From Pseudofabraea citricarpa (Eukaryota; Ascomycota; Leotiomycetes; Helotiales; Dermateaceae): 64,000 nt of DNA. Below the pieces are notes generated by a model, which had not been told where the DNA came from, did no database searches, and was given only the letters and a program-made list of their open reading frames with translations. The stretch spans positions 434,001 through 498,000 of the forward strand of contig JAPWGK010000024.1 in assembly GCA_029641185.1 (NCBI GenBank), in the 5' to 3' direction. The position numbers were made by a program, and so were the translations under genes. Of this stretch, positions 11,717-21,399 are shown in pieces (position 1 is the first letter of the stretch; the number at the start of each line of letters is the position of its first letter).

Positions 11717-13338
11717 ATGGCACCCAAAGTCGCATTCGTCGCCGGCGGGAACGGGGTGAGCGGGTACGCAATCGTGGAGTTCCTCACACAGCAACCGAAG
11801 GAAGAATGGTGAGTAGCACAACGGCGGCAAAAAAGAAGAAGAAAGAAAAACAAGAAAGAAGGAGAGAAAGAGAAAGCATCCCAGCTAACGGACCAGGTCA
11901 CGGATCATAGTGACATCGCGCAGCCCAGCAAAGAGCGAGTGGGCAGATGCGCGAGTCGAGTTCGCAGCCATCGACTTCCTCAGCCCCCTCGCGAGCATTA
12001 CGGAGACGATGAAGCCGCTCTGCGCCGGCGTGACGCACGCGTACTTCGCCGCGTACGTGCACGGCGACGACGCCGTGCAGCTCAAGGCGCTGAACGTGCC
12101 TCTGTTCGAGAACTTTTTGAGGGCTATCGATGGCGTGGCCGGAGGGGAGGGGGGCTCGCTGCAGCGGGTGTGCTTGCAGACGGGTGGGAAGGTAAGCGAG
12201 CGAGCGAGCACTTGAGCACTGTTCTTACGCGTATCTCGTCCTTGAAGAGAAGAAGAGAGAGAGAGAGAGAGAAAGAAGAAGAAAGGACATAGCAGTGCTG
12301 ATTCGAGACTCGTTCGTCGATAGTACTATGGTGCTCACCTCGGCCCAACCGAGTGCCCCCTACACGAAGCGATGCCGCGCTACGACGACGGGGGGTTGAA
12401 CTTCTACTACGACCAAGAAGACTTCCTGCGGGAGATGCAGGTGCAGGTACAAGAGAGAGGGAAGAGGAAGAGCTGGTCATGGAACGTGATACGGCCCAAC
12501 GCGATAATCGGTTTCGCACCAGGCAGTGAGTCTCTTCCCATCTCATCTTCTACCTACCCACCCGCCTCTCAAGCATTCTCTGTGAAGAAGAAGAAGAAGA
12601 AGAAGAAGAAGAAGAAGAAGAAGAAGGGCCCTTACTAACAACCCCGACCAAAACAGAGACCGCCATGTCAGAAGCCCTGACGCTCGCCCTGTACATGCTC
12701 ATCAGCCGCGAGCTCGGCGAGACGCCCAAGTTCCCCGGGAACAAGTACTTCTACAGCTGCGTCGACGACAACTCGAGCGCGCGGGGGCTAGCCGACATGT
12801 CGGTGTGGGCGACGACGCAGGAGTCGACGCGGGACGAGGCATTCAACCACGTGAACGGGGACTGCTTTGTGTGGCGGTATTTATTTCAGCGGATCGGTCG
12901 GTATTTCGGGATAGACGTATGTCTTTTCTCCTCTCCCTCTTCTTTCCCTCTCCTCCCCTCTCTTCTCCTCCCCTCTCTATCCAAAAAAAAGAGAAATTGA
13001 CGAGATCATAGATCCCCCCACAGACCGAATGGGCCGAGCCCGCCCTCGGCGACGCAGGAGCATACGCGCACAGCGTCAAGATGGCCGAGTGGGCGCGCGA
13101 CAAGCGGCCCGTGTGGGAGGCCGTCTGCGCGAAGCACGGCGGCGACAGGGAGGCCTTCGACTGGGGCACGTGGGAGTTCTTCGACTGGGCGGTCGGCAAG
13201 GCGTGGCCGACCATCTCGTCGGTGAGCAAGGCGCGGCGGTTTGGGTGGCGCCGCTACGACGATACGTACGAGTCGTGGGTCGAGACGCTGAGGGCGTTCG
13301 AGGACGCGGGGATTCTGCCGAGGAGGGAGTTGGTGTAG
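11717..13338 (+). CDS. PRISE-type enone reductase (SDR superfamily)
   Basis: This is a predicted NADPH-dependent reductase of the progesterone-5-beta-reductase/iridoid-synthase (PRISE) family, about 387 residues. Exons are 11717-11808, 11897-12191, 12324-12525, 12657-12916 and 13024-13338. The Rossmann motif GGNGVSG is near the start. LQTGGKYYGAHLGP contains the conserved lysine segment, and NFYYDQEDFL carries the family's catalytic tyrosine (in place of the classical YxxxK). FAPG and the acidic-aromatic C-terminal half match fungal homologues. PRISE enzymes reduce the C=C of activated enones, and fungal members occur in secondary metabolite clusters. The third intron holds a 45-bp GAA repeat (12583-12627). 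The coding GC content is visibly higher than in the flanking genes. Confidence 0.88.
12583..12627 (+). repeat. (GAA)n microsatellite inside an intron
   Basis: About 15 uninterrupted GAA units lie within the third intron (12526-12656) of the PRISE reductase, close to its acceptor at 12656. The run is purine-only on the coding strand. Confidence 0.95.
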
Positions 13339-13734
13339 TAATGGTAGCAGAGTGGAAGTCGGGGAGAAGGTAGGCAGAGATTTTGACTTGCTTGCTTTGC
13401 TGTCGGTCGGTCGCTGGGTTAGTTGGTTAGTTAGTTAGTTAGTTGGCTGGCTGTAAGTAAGTAATGGGTTCACGAGCGTCGTGTGTTGAATCACTCTCTC
13501 AATTGAAATGCCCCCTTGTCCAAGGTTATGGATTTGTCCGAATATCAGGAAGAAAGAGGAGAACTATAAGAGGGAGGCCTTTGTATAGGCAGTAGTCAAT
13601 ATAGTACATAGTAGCAGAACTTGAAGAGGATCCATTTAGATGTATACCTGCTCGCGTATCTAGCAGCCTTCGGGATTAAACGAGGCCGAGAAGTGCGACC
13701 CGACATCTCGATAGGCGTACTACATATAGCGTGG

Positions 13735-14112
13735 TGCCATTTGGAAAGACTTCCTATCACACACCTTCGCATCCAAGTCTAGGCTATGGGAAGCGAATGT
13801 CGCCCGGCGCAAGTACAGAGAGACGATCCTGCAGCAAGTCTTAGCAGACAGAGCTGCGTGTATAGGCGAGAGATACCGAGGAAGGGAGGATAACCCTGTA
13901 GAGTTCGAGAGAAGATAGGGCGGAGTACCACTTCGATCGAGTATCATTCGTGGGCTCAAGTTCCTACAGATCTGGGGCCGGAAGAAGAAACAGATTAGGA
14001 AACAGAGACGGAATACGCTACTAAAGGACTTACAGGAATAGAGGTAAGTAATACAAGGACGAGTAGGGCGGAGCAGCTAGCATAAAAAATAGGTTCGATT
14101 CCTATTCCTGGC
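13735..14112 (+). mobile_element. Possible retroelement scrap with Pol III B-box-like tail
   Basis: On the plus strand a 60-codon open stretch starting near 13737 reads IWKDFLSHTFASK and continues as a basic, helix-like sequence up to a stop near 13915. About 180 bp further, GGTTCGATTCC at 14092-14102 matches the Pol III B-box consensus GGTTCGANTCC exactly, within a perfect 5-bp T-arm-like stem (ATAGG/CCTAT). No full tRNA cloverleaf can be built upstream. A decayed SINE or LINE end is one reading; chance is another. Confidence 0.25.
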
Positions 14113-14370
14113 TCCTGGCAGTAACGCACCTCCCCCCGACCAAGCTTACCTACCTAGTTATCGCACAGTATGGTAGATCAAATGACAATGAACCTTATGC
14201 TGGATAGACGTACTGCAGAAAAGGCCCAGAAAGTTAGTGACCTTGTCTATCTGTATTGTTGTGAATGAGATCGAACCTGTTATATACCCACAGAGGTTAA
14301 TTGATTCCACCGACTTGGCTCGCTCAACCTTCTGCACTGGCCGTTTTCTTGAGACAGCTGGGATGTATGC

Positions 14371-14580
14371 CACGACAGCACTACGAGAATAAACCTAGTG
14401 AAGTATGTCTGTCACCCATCCATTATCATATAAAAGAGAAGAATAAAGTACACGACAACACTACAAAAATGAACCAAGTATATCATCCATCTATCACTAG
14501 AAAAATAAAACAGACACAACAATACAAGAATGAACCAAATCAAGCATGTCGACCAACCATCATTACGCAAAGAACAAACA
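14371..14580 (+). repeat. Three degenerate tandem copies, about 65-80 bp each
   Basis: Copies start near 14371, 14451 and 14515. Each begins with CACGACA.CACTAC or a variant, continues with GAATAAACC or GAATGAACCAA, and contains a CCATC..ATC segment. Spacing is irregular and identity is moderate, so this is an old expansion. Confidence 0.65.
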
Positions 14581-15226
14581 CAACACGAAACCATCTTGAA
14601 TATTTATTTGCATTTGGAGTTTCATCTCTAGCACTGCTGCTACCACCACCTCTCCTCGGCTATCTATCTACAAAAACCCACACAGCCATGTGCTACTGCT
14701 CCAGGGCCAGGACCTGGGCCAGGTTCGCTACTACACACAACACCACACCGCGCAAGAGAAGAGAAGCACAAAGCTCCTGCTCTTGCTCGGTACCAACTAA
14801 GATCAGAGTCTCGACCGCTTACAAAAATCACCTCAACCCAACGTCCCAGCTGGAGGAGAAAAGAAAAGAAAAGAACACAAGGAGAGTTGCAGACCTTGCG
14901 AGCAAAATGTAAAGGGAATATCAAACTCGACACAAGAGACCTATTAAGGCCAGGAAGTAAAACGAAAGAATGAGGTCCATAGATACACGATACAGCTCCG
15001 TCCAAGACGACAGGAGTAAAAGGTCCAGGTAAAGTGCAAAGCCTCAAAAGCGCTAAACTCGGCGCTCACATCTAACAATGTGTCTCAAAAATCCCACAAA
15101 GAAGCGAAGTGCTTAGGAAACGGCAGTATTTGTTGTTCATCGCTCTCATATCAATCAAAATTCCATATCGCGCCAACCTATCCCTTATGCGCCAGATTCG
15201 TCCCAAACTTTGTACAACCCAATAAT

Positions 15227-17238
15227 TTATAGAGCTTGGCCAGGAACTGGTTTTCTACCAACTGCACCTTGAGCAGCTGGTGGAGGACCCTGAGGACGTT
15301 CTTGAGCTTGTGGGGTACTTGGACGCGAATCAGGAGCAGGAGTAGGAGTGGCCACGGTGACCGGGTTCATTGAGACTGGTCCAGCAGGGCTTGGTCCAGT
15401 AGGGCTGCGTGGAGCCGGTCCTTGAGTGATTGTTGGGCTACGAACACGTACTTGTCCCTGAATCATAAGAGGTTGAGTGTTAATTTGGAGGCCAGCATTT
15501 GGTGTCATTGGTCGGGGTTGGCTGCCATTAGGAGTCATTGGACGATTCTGATTGCCATTCGGGGTCATGGGTCTGTTCTGGTTTCCACCTGAAGTCATCG
15601 GACGATTTGGGTTGCCGTTGGGAGTCATTGGTTGATTTTGGTTGCCGTTAGGTGTCATTGGTCGAGGGGCCAAATTGCCGATGGGAGTTCTGGGACCACT
15701 GCTGGAGGTAGAAGCTGCGCTTGGTGGGCCTTGCATACCAGGAGACATGGGGCGTTGATTTTGAGTTGGGACACGCATTCCTGGAGGAGGACCACGAGGA
15801 CCGTTTTGCTGAGGACGAGGCTTGACTGGGCGAGTCGAGAGACAGGTTCGGGGAACAACACCTTGTTGAGAGCGATCAAGACGAATGCAGAGAGCCTAGT
15901 ACTGTTAGCATTTCTTTCTAGATTAGGATATCAGAAACTTACCCATCCATCATCATACTCGTGCAAGAGACGGATCAATTGACCAGCTTTGAGTTCAAGC
16001 TCATCATCCATAGAAGGTTTGAAGTCGAGTTGGACACGGTGAACAGCAGTGTTGGGTGGACCACCGGCAGCAGCAATAGCTACACCAGTAGGGGTAGGCT
16101 GAACAGGAGATTCCTTCTCAGATGACATGCTGAATTCGGTACCGGTAGGGCTGGATGGAGTACGGGGCATCATCAATGGCTTGGTGAAGTCCATCGGCTT
16201 TGGTCCATTTCCGCGCTTGGAAGCTCCGCGAACAAGGCCGACAGCAGGCGTGGTAGTTGCAACTCCAATGGCGGAACCAGCAACAATCTTGCCATCAGCG
16301 CTCATTCCCTCGACGATAGGTGGTCCATTTGCGTTGGCGGAATCAATGGTTTCGGCGTGGTTGCCGAATGGGTTGCTTCTGTTCTGCTCCTGTCCTTGCA
16401 TTGCTACTGGGGATTTGGATGGGGTGGCTGGCGCAGCTTGATTAACCGATCCTTGGGAATTGGCCTTCTCCATCGCGTTGACCCGGCTGGCACGCTTGTC
16501 GGCTCCAAACATGGCAAAGTTCTGAGTGATCGGTCGAAGAGACAGACGAGGAGCAGTCGCGGCCGTGTGGGCAGTGCGGACGCTGGCAGCACGTGCAGCT
16601 GCTGCACTGTTACCAGCAAAGATATCATTCTTCTCATTGTCCAACTGCTCGTGCTTCGCCGCATCCTTTCTCTTCTTGAAGAAGAACAAGGCCAAGGAGA
16701 GAGCAACTCCGATCAGGCAGATGATACCGAAAGCGAGTCCAACCTTTCCTCCCGTGCTCATGCCCGCCTCGGCATCGGCTGATCCGGTCGATGAGGCAGA
16801 AGCGGCCGTGGCTGAGGTAGCAGAGGAAGTAGCGGAGGTTGAACGCGAAGTGGTTGTTGAACCTGTGGCGGCCAAGAGGGCGATGGTGGAGGCGATGGAC
16901 GTGGATGGGGCCAGGATCACAGATGGAGTGCTGGTCGAGCTCGATTTCACGACGGCGGCCGTTGAAGTCGGCGAGGAAGCAGCGAGGATGCTGGGCTGGA
17001 CCGAGGCCGACTTGGAGCTGGTCTGCTGAATGATCTCGGTGGTTGAGGGTACGGCGGCCACGGCTTCGGTGGTTGACTTGTCATCATTGTCGTTGGCTCC
17101 AATGGTCGTGTATCCTGCAATTGCGCCGGTGAATGTTGGAGACGCCGTGACATAAACAATGGATACCAGGGTCTGGGCCGGGGCGGGTTTGGGTTCGGCA
17201 GCGCGCGCAACATGGCGCGAGTGTCGGTGGTGAACCAT
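15227..17238 (-). CDS. Membrane-anchored SH3-domain protein
   Basis: This is a single-pass membrane protein of about 654 residues with a cytosolic SH3 domain; the layout recalls yeast Fus1-like proteins. Exons are 17238-15943 and 15895-15227. The first ATG encodes MVHHRHSRHVARA. A long Ser/Thr/Ala-rich, probably O-glycosylated outer segment (roughly residues 45-175) leads to one hydrophobic helix (VGLAFGIICLIGVALSLALF) and a KKRK stop-transfer. A disordered linker then precedes the SH3 domain (VQLDFKPSMDDELELKAGQ...YDDGWALCIRLD...GVVPRTCL), which is split by the intron after the conserved Trp. The tail contains six copies of a 10-residue unit like RPMTPNGNQN and Pro-rich sequence. Related proteins act at sites of cell fusion or polarity; the specific role here is unknown. 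Confidence 0.85.
15480..15665 (-). repeat. 30-bp tandem coding repeat (RPMTPNGNQN units)
   Basis: Six consecutive copies of a 30-bp unit lie within the SH3-protein tail, each encoding a variant of RPMTPNGNQN (e.g. QPMTPNGNPN, RPMTSGGNQN). The units are Pro/Asn/Thr-rich with a TP dipeptide in most copies, so each could be a proline-directed kinase site. Confidence 0.9.
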
Positions 17239-19272
17239 CTTGTTAGTGAGGTTGCGTATACCAACAGAGGTAGTCAAGAATGTGTAGATTGTCGAAGATG
17301 TTGGGGAAGTTGGAGAGGCGTTCTGGGACGTGGGGCGATGAAGATTGTCGGGTCGTTATTATTGTATTAACAATTATCACACGAGACAACGGAAAAGGAG
17401 CGTGAGTTGCGGATGGCTGGCTGGCTGTTCTTGTTCCTGTTCGTGAGATTTGGGGGGGTTGTGGGTGTGGTCGTGAATCGGTCGTACTTCGCAGGGGAAG
17501 GGGAAGTAAACAATTAAGTTTATTCGGGCGGGTGTGTTTGTATTGTAAGTAAAGAACGTGTGGAGGAGAATGAACAATCGAAAGACCCGTCGATAAAAGA
17601 AGGACGACGAGAATCTGATGCTATTCGCAAGATGGGCGGAGGACGCGAGGGTGAGGAGGGGAAGGAGAGGAAGAGGAGGTGAGAAGAAAGGAAGGGAGAG
17701 AGAGAAAAGAGAGCGACGACGAGGTGGTGTGAGTGACAGTAAGAATGAGAATGAGAGTGTGCGTCGTGTGCTTGTGCGTGCAGCAACAGCAAGAGCAACA
17801 GCAATCGGAATGGAAATCTTGGAGCGAGCGGGGCTTCCAGTGGCTTCAGTGGCTTCAGGGCGGGATTTCCCCTGCAGCACATCCCTGTAGCCTCCCCACA
17901 GCGAACAAACCGACCAGGCCGCGTAGGGCAAAGGGCAGAAAATAGCAGGAAGTAGCCAGGCACGAAACAGTGTCATTGGCCGCAGCCCGTCAAACAAGAT
18001 TGCGCTGCTGGGATCAGCATTGATGCGCGCCCTAGACACTAAATACGCGCCCTAAACAACGAGGAAGCGGAAGCTCAGGAAGGAAGGAAAGGGCAGGAGA
18101 GGGATCTTCAACAGTCTGCACGACTCTGAGTGTCTTCTATTTTAGTACTCATGGAGATGGAGACTCGAAAGACAAGACAAGACAAGAAGAAACATCAAGA
18201 CATTACAGTAGACATCAGACATCAGACATCAAACATCAGATGAACCACCACCACTACTGTACACTACTACCCCACCCTTAGAGTTCATCCCATTTATCCA
18301 TCATTACTGCATCAACAACCTCACTTTCTTCCACCCTTCCACCCTTCCACCCCTTCCACTCTCCCTTCCATTCACCCACCCACCCGTCCACCCAACCAAC
18401 AACCATCTACCCCTGCCTCTCAAAACCCCCCAAACCCCAGCAACACTCCCAAATCTCCTCGAGTCCTCGTACCTCCGTACCTCCCCTCCGTACAGTCAAG
18501 TACCAGACCCCCAACCAGCACCAGCACCAGCGCAGTAAAGCAAAGAAAAAGACAAAAGAAAACAAAATAACCCTCCCCACATTTCCGCTCCTCGTCATTA
18601 CGAAGGAGATCAATCACATCATCAGCCCTGAGCCCTGGGGCCTCCGTCCTGCAACTTCGCAGAGGGTAGGCAGGGGGTCCAGCGCTCGCTAAGGAACTCC
18701 GTGCCATCTTCTACCCTCCAAATTCCCAAGTCGATCCCTCGGCCACAATTTCCCTGCGATAGGGATTATCATTGTCGCCATGATGATGATGCGTTTCACC
18801 ACCCGGCTCCGGGGCCGATCTTATCGTCGTTAATCAAACCGAGGGAGATTTTCCAGAAGACGTGACCGGGTCTGAGGGAGGGCATGACGGGGGCGACGAC
18901 GAGGACGACGAGTTTTGTCTTACTTTTGGTTTTGAATTTTGTGAAGGCATTCATAAACCACTATGCAAGGTCCTTGTACTAGTCTCTCTCTGGAGTCTGT
19001 ACACAACAGCCACGTGTTTGATTTGCATCTTCCCATACCTATCCAAGCATAACCTTTGCACAACAGACCCGAGTCTCGTTCATAATTACAATCTTCCCAA
19101 CCATCTCCCAAATGTGAACAGTTCCTCCAATATAGCCCAACCCAAATTATTGGTACACAAGAAACGAAACCACCCATATCCAAACTCCGGGTATATTTTA
19201 TCCTACCGACCAAGGTTCCATTCCAGCATCACCCCCGAGATCTTCATTCATGCTCGGCACCAAGAGAAACTC
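17239..19272. other. Long upstream/intergenic region of SH3 and 3' flank of RGS-LOV gene
   Basis: Nothing coding is convincing in these 2.0 kb. From 17500 to 17900 the sequence is purine-rich on the plus strand, and 18290-18420 is dominated by CCACCC/CTTCCACC runs. Several overlapping open stretches exist but have low-complexity compositions. It probably contains the SH3-gene promoter and a long 5' leader. Confidence 0.4.
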
Positions 19273-21399
19273 CTATTTCGGGGCGATCGTGAGGACGACC
19301 CATTTCACCGCGCCTTCTTCGTCCTTCAGCGGTGTCCAGTGGCTGACATATTTCTCCTCCGTCCTTCGGAACACGATTTCGCTGTTGCCTCGTGAGAAGG
19401 CACCTCCTCTCTTGACTTCTTCATAGCCGGTAAGTAGGCTAAGCTCGACGCTCACAGCTCGACCGCCTTGGAGGTGGTCACGCACCGTCTGCTTGAAGGA
19501 TTTGGTAATGGATGACGACGACGAGTGTTCCGCCAGAACCCGGAATATGTCCTTGTAGTAAATCGACGCAATTGCACCGTTGGGCAGGTTGAGACATAAC
19601 ATATCGATCACTCCGGGTGAGTAATGCGAAATCACAAGACTCGCCCCTGACGAGGTAGGCGTATAGGTCATGACAAGATACTGTTTAATCAGTCAATAAA
19701 CATCCCCCATAGCTTTCCCACATCAGACTTACTTTTGAGTAGGCTGTGTAAAAAGCCTCAATCTGAGTGCGAATATTCATCTTCCCAACTCGGTTGATCA
19801 GTTCTCCTTCCATACCAACCTCTTTGGTCATGGTCACTCCTATTTTCGGACTAGTAGAAGCAGAGCGATTTGCGCGGAAGCTCCTAAAGAAAGAACTTCT
19901 TGGCTTCTCGGTGGTTTGCGTACTGCCAACGCTATTGTTTCTTGTACTATGTGCGCTTTTAAAACTTGCGCGATCTTCGTCATCGTCCACATTCTGCCCT
20001 AACACCTTCAAGACATCGGTACATGTCAAAACTGTGGTGCTAACGTTGATCTGCCCGCCTATGAAGAACTTCACAATCCCATTCTCGTCATAGAGCGGCG
20101 CAACATATAACAGATTCCAGAATGGATCGCCATTTTTCGATAGTTCAGCAGTAGTTCCACCGTCTCTTCCTCGTTGCGGATTGCAACCCTGAGCCGCTCT
20201 GACGATGAGCGCTCTGTTGCCGGTCCTTGAAGAAATCGACAGTTCCGTGGTATGATATCTTTCCTGCTATACCCAGTCACAGCAACAAAACCGTCCGATG
20301 CAAAAAGAATAGGGTTGTCGGCGATTGAGGGATCCGTTAAGCAAAAACAGTCTCCTAGTCCTTGAAAGCTATCCTTGTTGTCAGATAGGGCGAGAGCCGC
20401 AGTTGTTGTAACCTGATGTTTGACAAATCGGTGATAGATATCGCCCGCTAGTAACTTTTCAACGTGATCCTGAGCACCTGCAAATATGGATCCCAGCGCT
20501 GGCAATTGTTTCTGGGCAGCAGTTTTCACGCCTGTCAATGTCTGGCGAGACACGTTGTAGGGAACATTGATCTCGTTGGCCCCCTCCGGAGACAAGTACG
20601 TGTTGTGGATGCTTGAAATGAGTTGTGTCAATTGATCAAGAAGTCGATGGTATTGCCCAACCTATAACGAATGTCAGTATTTCGTCTATCATCATATTTC
20701 AATATTATAATTGTAGTAGTTGTATAGCAAATAGCAAGGACTGCTTGCTTAAACCTCTGTCTTTTCCATCGGCAGCATGTAGGTGCATCAAAAAGTAGTG
20801 ATCACTCTCGCTGGCGCAGCCACTAGCGATGATTCAGAGATACCAGGCGAGTGTGTTTAGTTCAAAACTTCCACCACCCTTTATTGCGAATGAAATTGGG
20901 GCACCGCAGAACTAGGGAAATGCAAACATGCCTTCTCCAAAAACTCCATGTTCTCACCACATGCCCTGTTTTGGCAGAACTTCAGAAATCGATGCGCCGT
21001 AGTCGGGTTGTGTAACACAATCTGAAAAACCTCGGGGCTGAAGAAGTCTGTGGTGCTGGAACCATTTCCACCAAGGGCATCAGAGATACCAATGCCTGCC
21101 AGATTTGTCGGCCCAATGCCACTCCTACTGCTACTGCCACTTCCGTCTTCTTCACTTGATCTCATCGTAGCTATGCCCCCACCTGCCCAGCCATCCCGTT
21201 CGAGTCGAGGCGAAGGACATCCAAAGCGTTCATTCAAGCCAGCCTGGGAGCTCGTGCGTCGCAGTCCGAGTTCTCGTCGCGTAGTAGCTGTGTGTACCGG
21301 AGATGGTGGGAACTGAGGCCTTGTAGATGACGGCGGTGACCAATTAGGCTGGTGGAAGGGTTTGCCGTTCTGAATAACCTGATCGATAGATTCTGACAT
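19273..21399 (-). CDS. RGS-LOV photoreceptor, with one-base frameshift in LOV domain
   Basis: This is a fungal blue-light receptor combining an RGS domain with a flavin-binding LOV domain, as in Botrytis BcLOV4. The model has exons 21399-20932, 20661-19733 and 19680-19273. The RGS part runs from EVFQIVLHNP through NRACGENMEFLEK, across the first intron to VGQYHRLLDQLTQ and onwards. The LOV core has DPSIADNPILFASDGFVAVTGYSR and the photoactive-cysteine motif RNCRFLQ, then VELLLNYRK. Right after NYRK the frame breaks: five A residues (plus-strand T run 20133-20137) stand where six would continue into NGDPFWNLLYVAPLYDENG and GGQINVSTT. With that base restored the protein would be about 601 residues. 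The first intron begins with GC, not GT. The C-terminal third (after a Lys/Arg-rich SSFFRSFRANR segment) matches the conserved tail of this family, and includes VISHYSPGVIDML. It is either a pseudogene, an assembly error, or read by slippage. Confidence 0.85.
20133..20137 (-). other. Apparent -1 frameshift site in LOV coding sequence
   Basis: The run reads CGAAAAATGG on the coding strand. The zero frame (CGA AAA ATG) ends soon after; the family-conserved frame needs CGA AAA AAT GGC. A one-base deletion, a homopolymer error, or slippage on A-AAA would each explain it. Confidence 0.85.

Larger units (their letters stand above)
13339..15226. other. Gene-poor interval between convergent genes
   Basis: This 1.9-kb region lies between the PRISE reductase and the SH3 gene, which converge. 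It begins with TTAG/GGTTAG-like runs (13410-13450), then a stretch (13735-13916) with an open plus-strand peptide rich in charged helix-forming residues that ends at a stop, then a match to a Pol III B box at 14092-14102, then three degenerate tandem copies (14371-14580). The open stretch from 14301 to 14912 is built on these repeats and is not a convincing gene. Confidence 0.5.

Noticed and set aside
14031..14112. Possible tRNA gene ending at the B box
   Set aside because: T-arm fits, but acceptor ends do not pair over 7 bp and no D-arm or anticodon arm can be drawn.
14301..14912. 203-codon open stretch on the plus strand
   Set aside because: It is made largely of the degenerate tandem repeats and low-complexity sequence, with no domain or intron pattern.
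17377..18039. 220-codon open stretch on the minus strand
   Set aside because: Ser/Pro/Leu-rich low complexity in the upstream region of the SH3 gene, overlapping other equally weak frames.
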